Assembly: GCF_000701865.1 (NCBI RefSeq)
Contig: NZ_JNKA01000003.1
Span: 1-55,726, forward strand
Origin: Mycoplasmopsis felis ATCC 23391
GTDB taxonomy: Bacteria; Bacillota_I; Bacilli_A; Mycoplasmatales; Metamycoplasmataceae
Reading direction: 5' to 3'
DNA: 55,726 nucleotides
Positions 36,001-46,902 of this stretch are shown in pieces. Each line of letters opens with the position of its first letter. The first letter of the stretch is position 1. The notes beneath the pieces were generated by a model, which saw only the letters and a list, made by a program, of their open reading frames with translations, did no database searches and had not been told where the DNA came from. The position numbers were made by a program, and so were the translations under genes.

Positions 36001-38052
36001 TGAATTAGAATTATCTTTTGTAAATATTTGAGGATCTAATTTTCATTTTGTGCCTAATGTATTTGCATCTAATAATTCCCAGTTTTTAAAATGCTTAAAG
36101 GTAAAGTTATTTGATTTAGTTCCTGTAACTATAGTTTCAAAATAAGTATTAAATGCTTTGTTAAAGTTGGACACTTCTTGATTATTTGATAATAACTTAG
36201 TAATTTTAATTGCATCACCCGGAGTTGTTGTTATATTTGCATTAAATTTATTTTCAGTTTTATTTAATGAAACTGTCACGGCTGTTTTAGTGTTGTTGTC
36301 TGATGTTTTTTCATATTCAAGCGTATATGTGTTATTTTGTGGGTTAGGTATTTCTAATTCAACTGTTAATCCAGTATTTTCATTATTAAAACTACCATTT
36401 ACAACTCTTGGAACTTTTGTATATTGATCTAATGAATCATTTGAATAAGTAATTTTTTTATTACTTGAATTTAAATAATTTTGATAATCTGTTGTTTGAG
36501 TTAATACATAATCTTTATTTTGGATGTTAGATGGTTCATCATAATATTTATTTTTACTACTTGAAACAGGATATGCTTGAGTTCTTTGGAATTCACTAGT
36601 AGGACTTGCCGATCTTCGTTCTTCAAGGTCATTATCAGTTGTTTTAAAAGTTTTATTTCCAACTAAAGGAACATTTTTATTATTGATTGATAAACCTGAA
36701 ATATTATATGTTGTATTTCTAGTTAAACCAGAAACAAAAAATAAAACATATGGTTCATTATTATACGAACTAGTAGTATATGTTTGATCATTAATAACTA
36801 ATGAAAATTTTTTATTATCTTCATCTCCTAATTGATGTTGTGAAAAATTAACCTTAACATATGTTTGTGTATTTTTTGTACCTGTTGTTTCAATAGATGA
36901 AACAACAAAGGAATCTTGAGGTTCTTGCTTTGTCATGAAAGTTTTTGTAATATTAGAACTTATAGTTAAATTCTTACCATTAATAATAATGTTTTTAATT
37001 TCATAAGTTGTATTAGGATTTAAATTAACAATATTAAAAGTTTTGGTATTACTACTTGTTAATGTTGAATTATTATATGAAATAGTATTATTATTTGATT
37101 TATTAACAAGTTCTAAAATTAAATTATCCGAATTTTCAAAACTTCTATTTAAAATAACATCTACATTAACTTTCTTATGAGTTATATTTTCAAAATTTAA
37201 GTTGCTAATATTATCTTCTAATGGAGTTGGCTGATCACTGTTGGTGTTATTTCTTGTAGTATTGAAACTTTTAATTTTTAAATTAGATAAATCAACTATT
37301 TCATTGTTAATTTTTAAAGAATTTATTGTATAAGTTGTATTTTCTTGTAAATTATTTAGCTGAATTTCAACTAACTTGTCTTGAGTATTAACTCTTGGAT
37401 TTGTTATTATTGATTTCTCATTATTCTTATTATTAACAAAAATAAATTCAAAATTTGTTGGACTTATATTTTGAAACTTAGAAAAAACCATTTTAACTAA
37501 TGAAGAATTATGAGTTATATTAGAAACTTGAAAATTATTTATAATATAATTACTTTCTTTTTTAGGTATTGGGGTAGGGGTAGGATTTGGTTGAATAGGA
37601 TTGGTTGGATTATCATTTGGTGGCAAGATACTACCATTATTATTAGTTAAAGTTGCAAATGATTTATTACCAGAAATATTTGAAAAATCTATTTCATCGG
37701 TCCCATCATAAATTTTTTCAAGCACATATGTTGAATTTTCTTGTAAATTATTTAACCTAAACAGCATTGTTTTACTTTGGTTATCATAATTAGTATGACT
37801 TATTAAGTTTGATGAATCATTTAATTTAATGTTTAAATTTGGAACTTGTTCTGTTTTAACGAATAAGAAACCAAGTTCAATTTCTGCAGAATTATGTGTA
37901 ACATTTGTGATTCTAATACTATTTATTTGATATTTTTTTTCTTCATTTGTATCTGTTATACACGAAGAAACAATGCTTGAAGCTAATACCCCAGAACTGC
38001 ACATCATTAAAATGCTTAATATTTTCTTTTTGGTTTGTTGTTTTATTTTCAT
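33028..38052 (-). CDS. DUF31-family surface serine protease lipoprotein, MIP-like (copy 3, inverted)
   Basis: A 1674-residue lipoprotein, the longest intact protein here; lipobox IVSSC, Cys31. The first 500 residues hold about five FN3-like repeats, with a Pro hinge (PTNPIQPNPTPTPIPKK) after the first. Extra beta-rich segments follow (about 540-820). The C-terminal DUF31 protease has His1345 (TSNEHVAD), Asp1443 (RTADLVYAIADF) and Ser1591 (GGSSGTSLFDNEG). The His motif and the longer His-Asp spacing (98 against 64-72 residues) set it apart from copies 1 and 2, so it is an older relative rather than a recent inverted duplicate. RBS AAAGGA. The substrate is unknown; host immunoglobulin is possible by family. 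Confidence 0.87.
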
Positions 38053-38109
38053 AGTTAATCCTTTTTGTATATTTTAATTATATAAAAATATAAGGCATTT
38101 TTTAAAAAA

Positions 38110-38133
38110 ACAAAAAACACCAGATTTGGTGTT
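38110..38133 (-). terminator. Intrinsic terminator of the azoreductase gene
   Basis: On the minus strand, AACACCA / TGGTGTT with a four-base loop is followed by TTTTTG. It starts five bases after the azoreductase stop. Confidence 0.8.
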
Positions 38134-38137
38134 AATT

Positions 38138-38728
38138 CTATTTAATTAATTCAATTAATTTTTCTTTAATATCTTGAGCATATTGAATTGGTTTGATATC
38201 TGAAATTGGTTTTACTTTTGTTCCATCAATAGATAATGTTTTAATGGATTTAGCACCTAGGAAATTAAATGTTCCTTTTAATCATTCTTTATGATTACCT
38301 CATTGATATCAACCTTCTGGAGCTCCTTGAGAAGTTATTAAGATTACACTTAAATTAGTTAATAAACCAATTGCATCACCTTTTTTAGAATATTTATAAG
38401 AAAAAGTTTTATCCGCTACACAAATACTATCAATAAAGTTTTTTACAACAACAGGACTTGCAAAATTTACCATTGAACTAGATAAAATTAATAAATCAGT
38501 TTCTTTAAGTTTGTTGATTCAAAAATCTGCATCTATTTCATTTCAATAATTAGGAATATTATTTTTTGTTAAATAAGTTTCTGAATGAGTTGTGTTTAAG
38601 TCATATCTTTGTACTTCATATTCTTTTGAATTTAAAAGATATTCATCTAAAACATTTAATGTAGCATGAGTATATGAAATATTTGGGTCTTTAACTAAAT
38701 TACCTTCTAAAATTAATACTTTTTTCAT
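38138..38728 (-). CDS. azoR: FMN-dependent NADH azoreductase (AcpD family)
   Basis: A 196-residue flavodoxin-like protein. The N-terminal KVLILEGNLVKDPNISYTH is the FMN phosphate-binding strand-loop; the usual Ser-rich 'SPR...S.S' motif is altered. SSMVNFASPVVVKNFIDSI matches the 'P.YNF..P..LK..iD' segment near the flavin, and LSVILITSQGAPEG is the third flavin loop. These enzymes reduce quinones and azo dyes with NAD(P)H and were once misnamed ACP phosphodiesterase. It is a single-gene unit with GAAAGGAAAG as ribosome binding site, divergent from deoB. Physiological substrate unknown. Confidence 0.85.
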
Positions 38729-38902
38729 TCTTTCCTTTCTTTTGACTATATAAATTAATTATATTAAAGTAATATAATTATTATGCAAAAATTGTTCAAT
38801 TTTTAAAGAATTAATTCCATTAATTTGTAAAATATATATTAATTTATAAAAAAAGAGTAAAATACAATTATAAATTACTTTATTTATAAATTAGGAGAAA
38901 TA

Positions 38903-40090
38903 ATGGCAAAATTTAAACGTATTTTTATGATAGTAACAGATGGTTTGGGAATAGGACCAGATAGAGATCAAAAACATTTTGGCGATGCAGGAGCAAATAC
39001 TATTAGATCTGCATCGATGGCAGAAGAATTTAAAATAGATACATGAAAAAAATTAGGAATTGGTAATATTACTGATTTAAACGGAAATTATTATGTTTCT
39101 AAACCATTAGCGTATGTTGCTAAAGTTCAAGAAGTTTCAAATGCAAAAGATACATTAGCAGGACACTGAGAGATGATGGGAATTAAAACAATGGTTCCAT
39201 TCCCTACTTTTTCAGAAAACGGATTTCCTCAAGAATTAATTGATGAATTATCAAAAGCGTTTGATGGAAGACCTATTGTAGGAAATAAATCATCATCAGG
39301 AACAGATATAATTAATGAATTAGCTAACGAAGAAAAAGAAAGAGGAGCAATTATTGTTTATACATCTTTAGATTCAGTATTGCAAATATGTGCTCACGAA
39401 GAGTGAACAGGTTTAGATAATTTATATAGATATGCTAAAGCAGCAAGAGAAATTTGTTCGTCAAAACCAGAATGAAATGTAGGAAGAATTATTGCTCGTC
39501 CATATATAGGAGATTTTGGTAATTTTACAAGAACTTTTAATCGTCATGATTATGCAAATAAACCACGTGAAATGATTTTAAATAAATTACAAGAACAAGG
39601 AATTGAAGTTATTTCAATAGGTAAAATAAATGATATTTTTGTAGGTCAAGGAATTTCAAGGCATATTCCAAGTGAAGGTGATGCTCATGGAATGGATTTA
39701 ACTATTGAACTTGCTCAACAACAAAGTGAAAATCAATTAATTTTTACTAATTTAGTACAATTTGATTCACATTATGGACACCGTAGAAATGTTCACGGTT
39801 ATGCACAAAATATTGCAGACTTAGATGTTAAATTAGCAAAATTAATTAATGCAATGAACCAAGATGATTTATTAATAATGACTTCAGATCATGGTAATGA
39901 TCCTTTATATCCAGGATTTAATCATACTAGAGAATTACTACCTGCAACAATTTTTTCAAAATCATTTAAAAATCCAAAAGTATTACCAAACTTTAATGGT
40001 TTAGGAACTTTAGGAAACATAGTTGCAAGAAACTTTGGAGCAGAAGTAGTTTTAGAAACAGGTGATGATATCTTTGACAAATTAGTATAA
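38903..40090 (+). CDS. deoB: Phosphopentomutase
   Basis: A 395-residue alkaline-phosphatase-superfamily enzyme that interconverts ribose or deoxyribose 1- and 5-phosphates, joining nucleoside phosphorylase products to central carbon metabolism. Motifs: [10 protein letters not shown] (metal-binding Asp), [22 protein letters not shown] (nucleophile Thr region), [25 protein letters not shown], and TSDHGNDP near the C-terminus with metal ligands. The length is normal and all motifs are intact. RBS TAGGAG. In an organism that salvages nucleosides it complements the nuclease and importer genes in this window. It is a single gene ending in a strong terminator. Confidence 0.95.
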
Positions 40091-40093
40091 TTC

Positions 40094-40117
40094 AAAACTA
40101 GGTATACCTAGTTTTTT
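40094..40117 (+). terminator. Intrinsic terminator of deoB
   Basis: AAAACTAGG-TATA-CCTAGTTTT followed by TT, a 9-bp perfect stem starting four bases after the deoB stop. Confidence 0.88.
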
Positions 40118-40154
40118 CTATTAAAAATAAATTTACATAATTTTGTTTTTTTAT

Positions 40155-40160
40155 TATAAT
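40155..40160 (+). promoter_or_regulatory. -10 box of rplJ-rplL
   Basis: A perfect TATAAT just before the start of the L10 leader; a TTGTTT at about 40143 is too close to be a good -35. Confidence 0.55.
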
Positions 40161-40162
40161 AT

Positions 40163-40240
40163 ACAAGCAATACATAAAGACAGTAACGGCTAAGCTTAAT
40201 AATGTTACCAAGTGTATGACTTATTTTCTTGTATTGCAAA
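40163..40240 (+). ncRNA. Ribosomal protein L10 leader RNA
   Basis: The untranslated region before rplJ is about 100 bases long, much longer than most leaders here. It can fold with GCAATAC (40167-40173) pairing to GTATTGC (40231-40237). Between these lie GTAAC and the complementary GTTAC around a loop with ACGGCTAAGC. This matches the known L10 leader design, in which L10 or the L10(L12)4 complex binds the mRNA and represses its own operon. Edges are approximate. Confidence 0.75.
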
Positions 40241-40261
40241 TAATTTTGAAAGGAGGCTAAA

Positions 40262-40759
40262 ATGTCAGAATCAAAATTCAAATTAGCTAAAAGAGAAGTT
40301 GTTCAAGAAATAACAGCAAAAATTAAAAATTCTCAAGCAATTGCTTTTGCTGAATATCGTGGTTTAACTGTTTCTGAATTAGAATTATTTAGAAATGAAG
40401 CAAGTAAATTAGGATTAGAAGTTAAAGTTTACAAAAACCGTTTATTTAAACTAGCAGCTCAAGCAACAGGTTTTGCTGATTTAGATGAATATTTAGTAGG
40501 ACCGAACATATTTGTTTTTTCTAATCAAGATGGAATGTCTGCTGCTAAATTATTAGCATCATTTGCTAAAAAATATAAACTAATGGTTATTAAAGCTGGA
40601 ACATTTGAAGGTAAAGTTATTGATGCACAAGGTGTAAAAGATGTTGCTACACTTCCTACATATGAAGAAGCACTTACAATACTTGCACGTTCAATGATGT
40701 CTCCACTACAACAACTTGGTTTATCTCTTAAAATGTATAGTGAAGGTAAATCAGAATAA
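40262..40759 (+). CDS. rplJ: 50S ribosomal protein L10
   Basis: A 165-residue protein that anchors the L7/L12 stalk to 23S rRNA. Typical features: the KREVVQEI start, FAEYRGLTVSELELFRNE, VYKNRLFKLAAQ, and GPNIFVFSNQDGMSAAKLL. The C-terminal helix (TILARSMMSPLQQLGLSLK) is the L7/L12 docking helix. It has one of the strongest ribosome binding sites in the window, AAAGGAGG, eight bases before the ATG. It is controlled by the L10 leader and followed by rplL after 39 bases. Confidence 0.97.
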   Translation: MSESKFKLAKREVVQEITAKIKNSQAIAFAEYRGLTVSELELFRNEASKLGLEVKVYKNRLFKLAAQATGFADLDEYLVGPNIFVFSNQDGMSAAKLLASFAKKYKLMVIKAGTFEGKVIDAQGVKDVATLPTYEEALTILARSMMSPLQQLGLSLKMYSEGKSE

Positions 40760-40798
40760 TTAACTATAAAAATAAAATAAGAAAGGAAGAATTAAATT

Positions 40799-41170
40799 AT
40801 GTCAAAATTAACAAAAGAAACATTTATTGAATCATTAAAAGAAATGTCAATTAAAGAAGTTATGGAACTTGTAGAAGCAATGAAAGAAGCATTTGGAATT
40901 GACCCGATGGCTGCTATGGCAGTTGCTGCTGCTCCTGCAGAAGCCGGATCAGAGGAAAAAACAAGTTTCAAAGTTGTTTTAAAATCAGATGGAGGAAAGA
41001 AAATCCCAGTTATTAAAGCTGTTCAAGCTGTATTAGGACTTGACTTAATGGGAGCCAAAAAAATAGTTGATGCTTTACCTGCTACAATTAAAGAAAACGT
41101 TAAAGCAGAAGAAGCAGAACAAATTAAAGCTGATTTAGTAGCAGCTGGTGCTGAAGTTTCAGTTGAATAA
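40799..41170 (+). CDS. rplL: 50S ribosomal protein L7/L12
   Basis: A 123-residue stalk protein of normal length. It has the N-terminal dimer domain ([27 protein letters not shown]), an Ala-rich hinge ([13 protein letters not shown]) and the C-terminal domain that recruits translation GTPases ([36 protein letters not shown]). RBS AGAAAGGA. Codon use is more Ala/Val/Gly rich than in neighbours, as expected for this protein. The operon ends in a strong terminator right after. Confidence 0.98.
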   Translation: MSKLTKETFIESLKEMSIKEVMELVEAMKEAFGIDPMAAMAVAAAPAEAGSEEKTSFKVVLKSDGGKKIPVIKAVQAVLGLDLMGAKKIVDALPATIKENVKAEEAEQIKADLVAAGAEVSVE

Positions 41171-41175
41171 TTTCT

Positions 41176-41204
41176 AAATAGATGCTTTTTGCATCTATTT
41201 TTTT
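41176..41204 (+). terminator. Intrinsic terminator of rplJ-rplL
   Basis: A 10-bp stem AAATAGATGC / GCATCTATTT with a T-rich loop, followed by further Ts. It starts six bases after the rplL stop. Confidence 0.9.
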
Positions 41205-41237
41205 ATAAATTTTATAAAATTATTATAAGAGGAAATT

Positions 41238-42737
41238 ATGAAAAAAATTAAATTGATAAATATTTTACTTAGTTTAAGTATAAGTCCTATTGCTTTTGTT
41301 GTTTCATGTAAACAAACAAACTCAGAACAAACATCAAGTAATGATAATAGAACTAAGGTAATGAATCCAGAAAAAACTCCCGAAGCAGGACTTGAAATAG
41401 AAGTTAATCAAGCAAATGATTTAGATTTATTTGGTATTGAAAAAGGTAATAACATAATTGATTTAATTTCAAATGAATTATTAAATAATTCAATTAAAAA
41501 CGAAAGTGTTTTTATATTTGATCGCGTAGGTAAAAAAGTTTTAATTCAACCTAAAGGAACAGTTCGTGTGGATTGAAAAAACTTAGGTAATAGAAAAGAA
41601 TTAGATGTTTTTTCAGTAAATCCTTCAATAAGTTCATATCAACTAGCAAATGCTAAAAATCCTACATATACAAATGAAAGAAATCAACAAAGAATAAGTT
41701 CATTTATTGATTATGAAATTATGGGAGATTTTATTCAATTTGAATATAAAATTGCTTTATTTGATAAAGGTAATATATCACTTTCTAATTTAACATTTAA
41801 ATCTAAATTTGATTTAAAAACTGGAACAAAACAAACAATTAAAGTTAAATACAAAGTTAAAAATCAAGAACAAGAAACAACAATTAAATCATCTTATACA
41901 ACTCACATAAATCCTTCTTCTGTAAATGAATCAAATTATGTTTATGATGCAAATAACAACTACTATGCTAGTGCTAATGGTTTATATGGTCTAGATTTAT
42001 GGAAAGAATTAAACAAAATTCAAAAATCTAAAAGACATTCAATTAAATCTTATAATGATTTACCTACTTTTTATAATAATTCTAGTGCTTTTAAAGATAA
42101 TTATTATGAAAAAGATGGTTCTATTTTAGATATTTATTCAGAAAATCCTGAAGGAAACGACCCTTATATATATACAACTTATAAAGGAGGTGACGGAAGA
42201 AATGAAGGTTCTGGTACTAATAGAGAACATGTTATTCCACAATCTTGATTTAGTAAGGTTGAACCACTAAGAAATGATCCGACATTTGTATGACCTTCTG
42301 ATATTAAAGTGAACTCAGTTAGAGCAAACTTTCCTCATGATGATGTAACAAATATTACATCTACATCGCAAAATGGTTCAAAAAGTGGGACTAATTCTTT
42401 AGGGGAAAAAGTCTTTGAAGTTATTGATGCATTTAAAGGAGATATAGCAAGAGCATATCTATATTTTGCATCAAGCTATTTTGATAAAAATATTAGTAAT
42501 GGAAATTCTATTTTAACTGATGTATTTCCAAATATTAAAGAACATTACTTATTAACATATCTTAATTGAAATTCAAAAGATCCAGTTGATATGTTTGATA
42601 TAAACAGGAATAATGAAACATTTAAAGAAACAACTATAAGAAATCCTTTTATTGATTATCCTAATTTAGCATCAAGTTTATTTGGTCAAAATCCAAAACC
42701 TTTTGAAAATAAAGGTGTTTTAATTAATATGCAATAA
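41238..42737 (+). CDS. Surface lipoprotein with an EndA (endonuclease I) type nuclease domain
   Basis: A 499-residue lipoprotein; lipobox VVSC, Cys24. Residues about 260-480 form an Endonuclease I-like domain of the beta-beta-alpha-metal type: NREHVIPQSWF with the catalytic His, VWPSDIKVNSVRANFPHD with the metal-ligand Asn, and DAFKGDIARAYLYFASSYF. Classical EndA enzymes cut double-stranded DNA. The N-terminal 230 residues are unassigned and beta-rich. It is a second surface nuclease, unrelated to the SNase-type one near 10 kb, and is transcribed alone between two terminators. RBS AGAGGAAA. Roles could be nucleotide scavenging or escape from neutrophil DNA traps. Confidence 0.87.
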
Positions 42738-42770
42738 AGTTGAAAATAGCAATTTTATTGCATATTTTTT
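42729..42770 (+). terminator. Intrinsic terminator overlapping the nuclease stop codon
   Basis: ATGCAATAAA (42729-42738, containing the stop TAA) pairs with TTTATTGCAT (42754-42763) and is followed by ATTTTTTG. Confidence 0.8.
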
Positions 42771-42841
42771 GATATTGTATCTGTTTAAAAACGTTATTTT
42801 CAAAATGATTGCAAATAGTATAAGTTTTTAATAAAAAAATG

Positions 42842-42847
42842 TATAAT
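42842..42847 (+). promoter_or_regulatory. -10 box of the F5/8C lipoprotein-protease unit
   Basis: TATAAT lies 40 bases before the ATG. The TA repeat begins 11 bases after it, so the repeat would fall in the 5' leader, unless the repeat itself supplies the -10. Confidence 0.4.
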
Positions 42848-42858
42848 AAACATATTTC

Positions 42859-42877
42859 TATATATATATATATATAT
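42859..42877 (+). repeat. (TA)9 dinucleotide run in the leader of a surface operon
   Basis: Nineteen bases of alternating TA sit directly before the ribosome binding site (GAGG, 42879-42882) and 11 bases before the lipoprotein ATG. Dinucleotide runs of this length can slip during replication. Change in length would alter spacing within the promoter or leader. Confidence 0.85.
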
Positions 42878-42887
42878 CGAGGTTATT

Positions 42888-44171
42888 ATGAAAAAGAAAT
42901 TTAAATTATTAAGTCTATTAAGCGTTTCAACTTTTTTTATTTTAATAAGTTGTAGTTATCCAGAACCAAAAGTTTCTGAACATAAAAAAATAGATGGTCA
43001 AGCAAAACAAGATACCAAACCATTGCTAAGTGATATAAAAGATTCAGATGAATTAATAACAACAGATAATTTACATATTTATGATTTAACCTTTAATTTA
43101 ATTAAAGGTCAAAAAAGATACATTGATTTTGTAAAAGAACTACCAACATATTTTTCAGGTATATCTGGAAATACAAATGTTATTTATTTTAATGATTTTG
43201 AATGAGATGATGATTTGCAAGAAAATGATTTCATTTTTAATGATTTAGTTTTAACTGGAGTTTCTAAATCAAATAGAGACATAAAAGTTAATATATTTAT
43301 TAAAACGCATATAAAAGAACCAAATACCTTAGAATTAAAATCAGGTAGAACTAATAATAATAGTAATTTATCAGATTATTTTGATTTAGATAAAATAGCA
43401 TACCAAGAAAAATTATGAGGTTTATTTGATTCTGATATAAGAACCAATAATAGATGAGATACATGAGCATTTATGAGTGTTCCTTTAAACGATACTGATG
43501 AAAAAAAGAGACAACTTGTATTCAAGTTCACAGAAGAAAAAGAAATTTCACTAATTAAATTATGATTTTGAACTGGTTCACCATCAGGACACAATTTACC
43601 CAATTCTTTCACAGTAGAATATTCAAATGATGGTGTTGATTATATACCTGTGAAAAATCAAGATAAAGTTTCACCAAGTGACTTTTCTCCTAATCAAAAT
43701 TTAGGCCAGTCAGAAAGTAATGTTTCTGAAGCAAAAGAAATTAATTTTTCTCCTGTTAAAACAAGATTTTTAAAATTAAAATGAGATCCAAGTAAAAGAA
43801 GAGATAATAATCGAGAAGTCTGAAATTTAATCGGATTAACTGAACTAGAGTTTTGAGGTCCAGATGGACAAGTTCGTGAATTATTCTTAAGTAATGATAA
43901 TGCATTATTAGAATTTAATTATGATGGTAAAGACTATACAAATTCATTTAACGAAAAAAATGAATTGACAATAATTGACAATGATTTATCTGTTAATTCT
44001 ATAGAAAAAATCATAACAAAAAGTTCAAGGGGTGCTTTATCAAATAAATTGAAATTAATGTCTCAAACAACACAAAAAAACAAAGTTATTTCACAAGTTT
44101 ATAAATTATTTATTACTTCTCAAAAAGGACAAACACAAACATATACAATTACCATAAAGTTAGGAAGATAA
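42888..44171 (+). CDS. Lipoprotein with an F5/8 type C (discoidin-like) domain
   Basis: A 427-residue lipoprotein; lipobox LISC, Cys22. Residues about 180-330 look like an F5/8C/galactose-binding-like domain: KEISLIKLWFWTGSPSGHNLP, FTVEYSNDGVDYIPV, TRFLKLKW and a closing GLTELEFWG. Such jelly-roll domains bind glycans or membrane lipids. Flanking parts are unassigned. The stop is one base before the ATG of the membrane-anchored DUF31 protease, so the two are almost certainly made together. The lipoprotein-then-protease layout recalls MIB-MIP pairs, but I see no clear MIB homology. RBS GAGG; TA run in the leader. Confidence 0.82.
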
Positions 44172-44172
44172 A

Positions 44173-46902
44173 ATGAAAAACAAAAAGAAAATTATCATAG
44201 GTAGTTCCGTAGCAGGAGGATCTATCTTAGGTGCAATTATTATAGGTTCAAGTGTAGGTAGTTATGTATCAAATAAAAATTATTATAATGACAAAACAAA
44301 CCAAAATAAGCAAAATGAAACATTAAAAGAACTTTTATCTGATTTGCATAAAAATCCACAATATACACAGGTAATTGATGCTGTTTTATTAGAATTCGAA
44401 TCTAAACCATATAAAAACGCATTAGAAAAAGGGAATAACTTAGATGAAATTTATAAAGTATTTTCTGAATTGAAAAAAACAGATGATACAGATTTTGAAA
44501 AATTAAACGATTTCTTTCCTTCTTCAATAAGTAAATCTAATACAATAGATGTTATTACAAAAATTTATAATAAAGGACAAGGGAATAATTCTATCATTCA
44601 AGCACTTTTGGAACCAGAAGTTAGTCAAGAATTAACAGAAGTTAAAAATGAAATTACAAAAATAAGTAATGAAAACAAATTAATTAATCAAAAAACAGAG
44701 AACTTAATTCAATTATTTAATTTACATAACTTTACTGTTAATGATTTATATATAAATATTAAAAATAATTTCAAGCAGTTTTTAGAAATTGAATTAAATA
44801 CTAACTTAACAGAAGAATTAATTCAAGAATATGAAAATAATTTAAACAAAGCAAATAATATTTTAAAAACATTAAATATAGATAATGAAAATAATGTTTC
44901 TGTTGTTATTGATAATATAGTAAATAATTTATCAATTCAAGAAGAAAATAAACAAACATTAAAAGAGAATTTATTTTTAGTTTTATCTTCGTTTTATAAA
45001 TTAAATGAAACAATTCGAGATAAACAAATAAAAGTATTGAACAATGAATTAAAATCAAAATTAAATGAATTTAATGTTATATTAATTCAAAATGAACAAA
45101 TTAATTCATTTGTGTTAGTTCCTTATATAAAACAGTTACAACAAAAAATTGAAACTTATAAATCAATAGATGAAAATAAATATAATGAACTAATTAATCA
45201 ATTACAAAATATTAATAATTTTGATTCATTTAATGAATTACAAAATCAAGTTGATGCATTATTAAATAATTTTAGAAACCAAAAAGAAGATTTAAAAAAT
45301 GTTTTAGCTAATACAAAGATTTCAGTAGAATTCAAAAACAATAAATTAAAAGAAATAACTGAATTAAAAACTTTATCAAGGGTTAGTGAATATCAAAATG
45401 AATTAAACTTAATCAACCAAAAAACTAATCAGATTGTAAACAAAATAAAAGATATAAAAAATCTAATTAATAATAAATCAATTAGTGGCCAATCAGAGTA
45501 TGATTTTTATGAACTGCTAAGTTCAAATCTAAATGTATATAATAATTTAAATGATGAATTAAAAACAATAGATTCTAATATTTTAGATACTTTTTATAAT
45601 TCTTTAAATTCATTAAATATTTCTACTTCAAATAATCAATCATTACAAGAAATATTTGTTCAAAAAACAACTGAATACTTTAATACAATTAAAACTCAAT
45701 TGAAAAATAATTATAATACAACAGGTATAACAGAAGGAAATGAGGGGTTTTTATCTGTTGGTTCTATTAACTATAATAACGCTAAAATTTTATTAAAAGA
45801 ATTAGATAACAATAGTTTTGATTTTGAAATATCAAAATTAGCATTAGATGATTCTAAAAAAAGTTTAATAATAACATATCAAATAACAAGTAAATTTAAT
45901 CCTAATTTAAAAACAGAATTACAAACTACAATAGATTATGGAACTGATAACAATCAAGTTGTTGAAAAATTTAACTCACTAAATGAATATAATAATGCTG
46001 ATTCATTAATTGATATTAATTATTTTGAATTATCCAAACTTACTTATCAAGAATTTCAAAATAAGTTTGATTTGAATAAAACAAATCAAACTTATAAAAC
46101 ATTAGGTATTTTTGCTAATGTAATAAATAAAGAAAATGGTGAAATTGAATATGAAACAGAAAAAAGTAATTTATTCTTTAAAAAATCTAAGTATATAAAA
46201 AGTTATTTTACATATCAATTAAAAGAAATACCAACATTTGAAAATAATAAATTAAACTTTAAAATTGATATTTATTTTAATGACCAAGTTTTAAAAACAC
46301 TTAACCTATCTTCACAAAATAATGTAAACTTCCAAACAAGTACAGAACAATCATTAGATGATGCAATAGACAAACAAAAAATTATCGAAATTTTAAATGA
46401 AGGAAGAACAGGTCTTTATCAAAATTGATCAGTAAAAAGAGGAATTAAAAAAACTCATACTGACTACTATGTAAAAGATGCAATTAAAGCATTAAATGAT
46501 ATTTATATAATGCCTAAGCACGGAAGATATGAAATTAAACCATATGAAGTAGTGGAAGCAAGGAATATTGAATCTTCACAATGAGGTGGATTAGCTAAAG
46601 TTTTCTTCTGATATCAAGAAGATGGTCAATGAGCAGAATTGCCAAGTGATAGAAATAAATATACATATAATATTGATCACTTTAAACATGTTAGATATGA
46701 TGATTATGTAGAACCAAAAAATGGTGTTAAATTAACAGAAGCAGATTTTGTTGGGTTCCAGAGAATTGATGATAATTTAATAAATCAAGTTAATACTTTA
46801 AATTCAGCTGATTTTACTTTTAGAAAAGCTGCAGGTAAAGCAGAAAATAATAGTAATACAACTGCTTATAGAGTTTTCAATCCATCTGCAGTATTAGAAT
46901 AA
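44173..46902 (+). CDS. Membrane-anchored DUF31 (MIP-like) protease, N-terminal part before a premature stop
   Basis: 909 residues up to TAA at 46900-46902. The N-terminus has KNKKK and one hydrophobic anchor (about 7-30) with no Cys, so it is anchored by a helix rather than lipid. Residues 40-500 are long helical, probably coiled-coil segments (ESKPYKNALEKGNNLDEIYK; NEYNELINQLQ-type repeats). A mixed alpha/beta region follows. The same reading frame continues after the stop for 803 codons with the protease domain. A single change from AAA (Lys) to TAA would explain the break. If translated as is, the product is an anchored stalk without the catalytic domain. Confidence 0.8.

Noticed and set aside
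38729-38902. Possible RNA gene in the azoR-deoB gap
   Set aside because: Only AT-rich sequence with divergent promoter-like boxes and RBS; no stable fold or tRNA features.
42888-44171. Calling the lipoprotein a true MIB immunoglobulin-binding protein
   Set aside because: Only the operon layout matches; the visible domain looks like F5/8C rather than the MIB fold. Kept as an analogy only.
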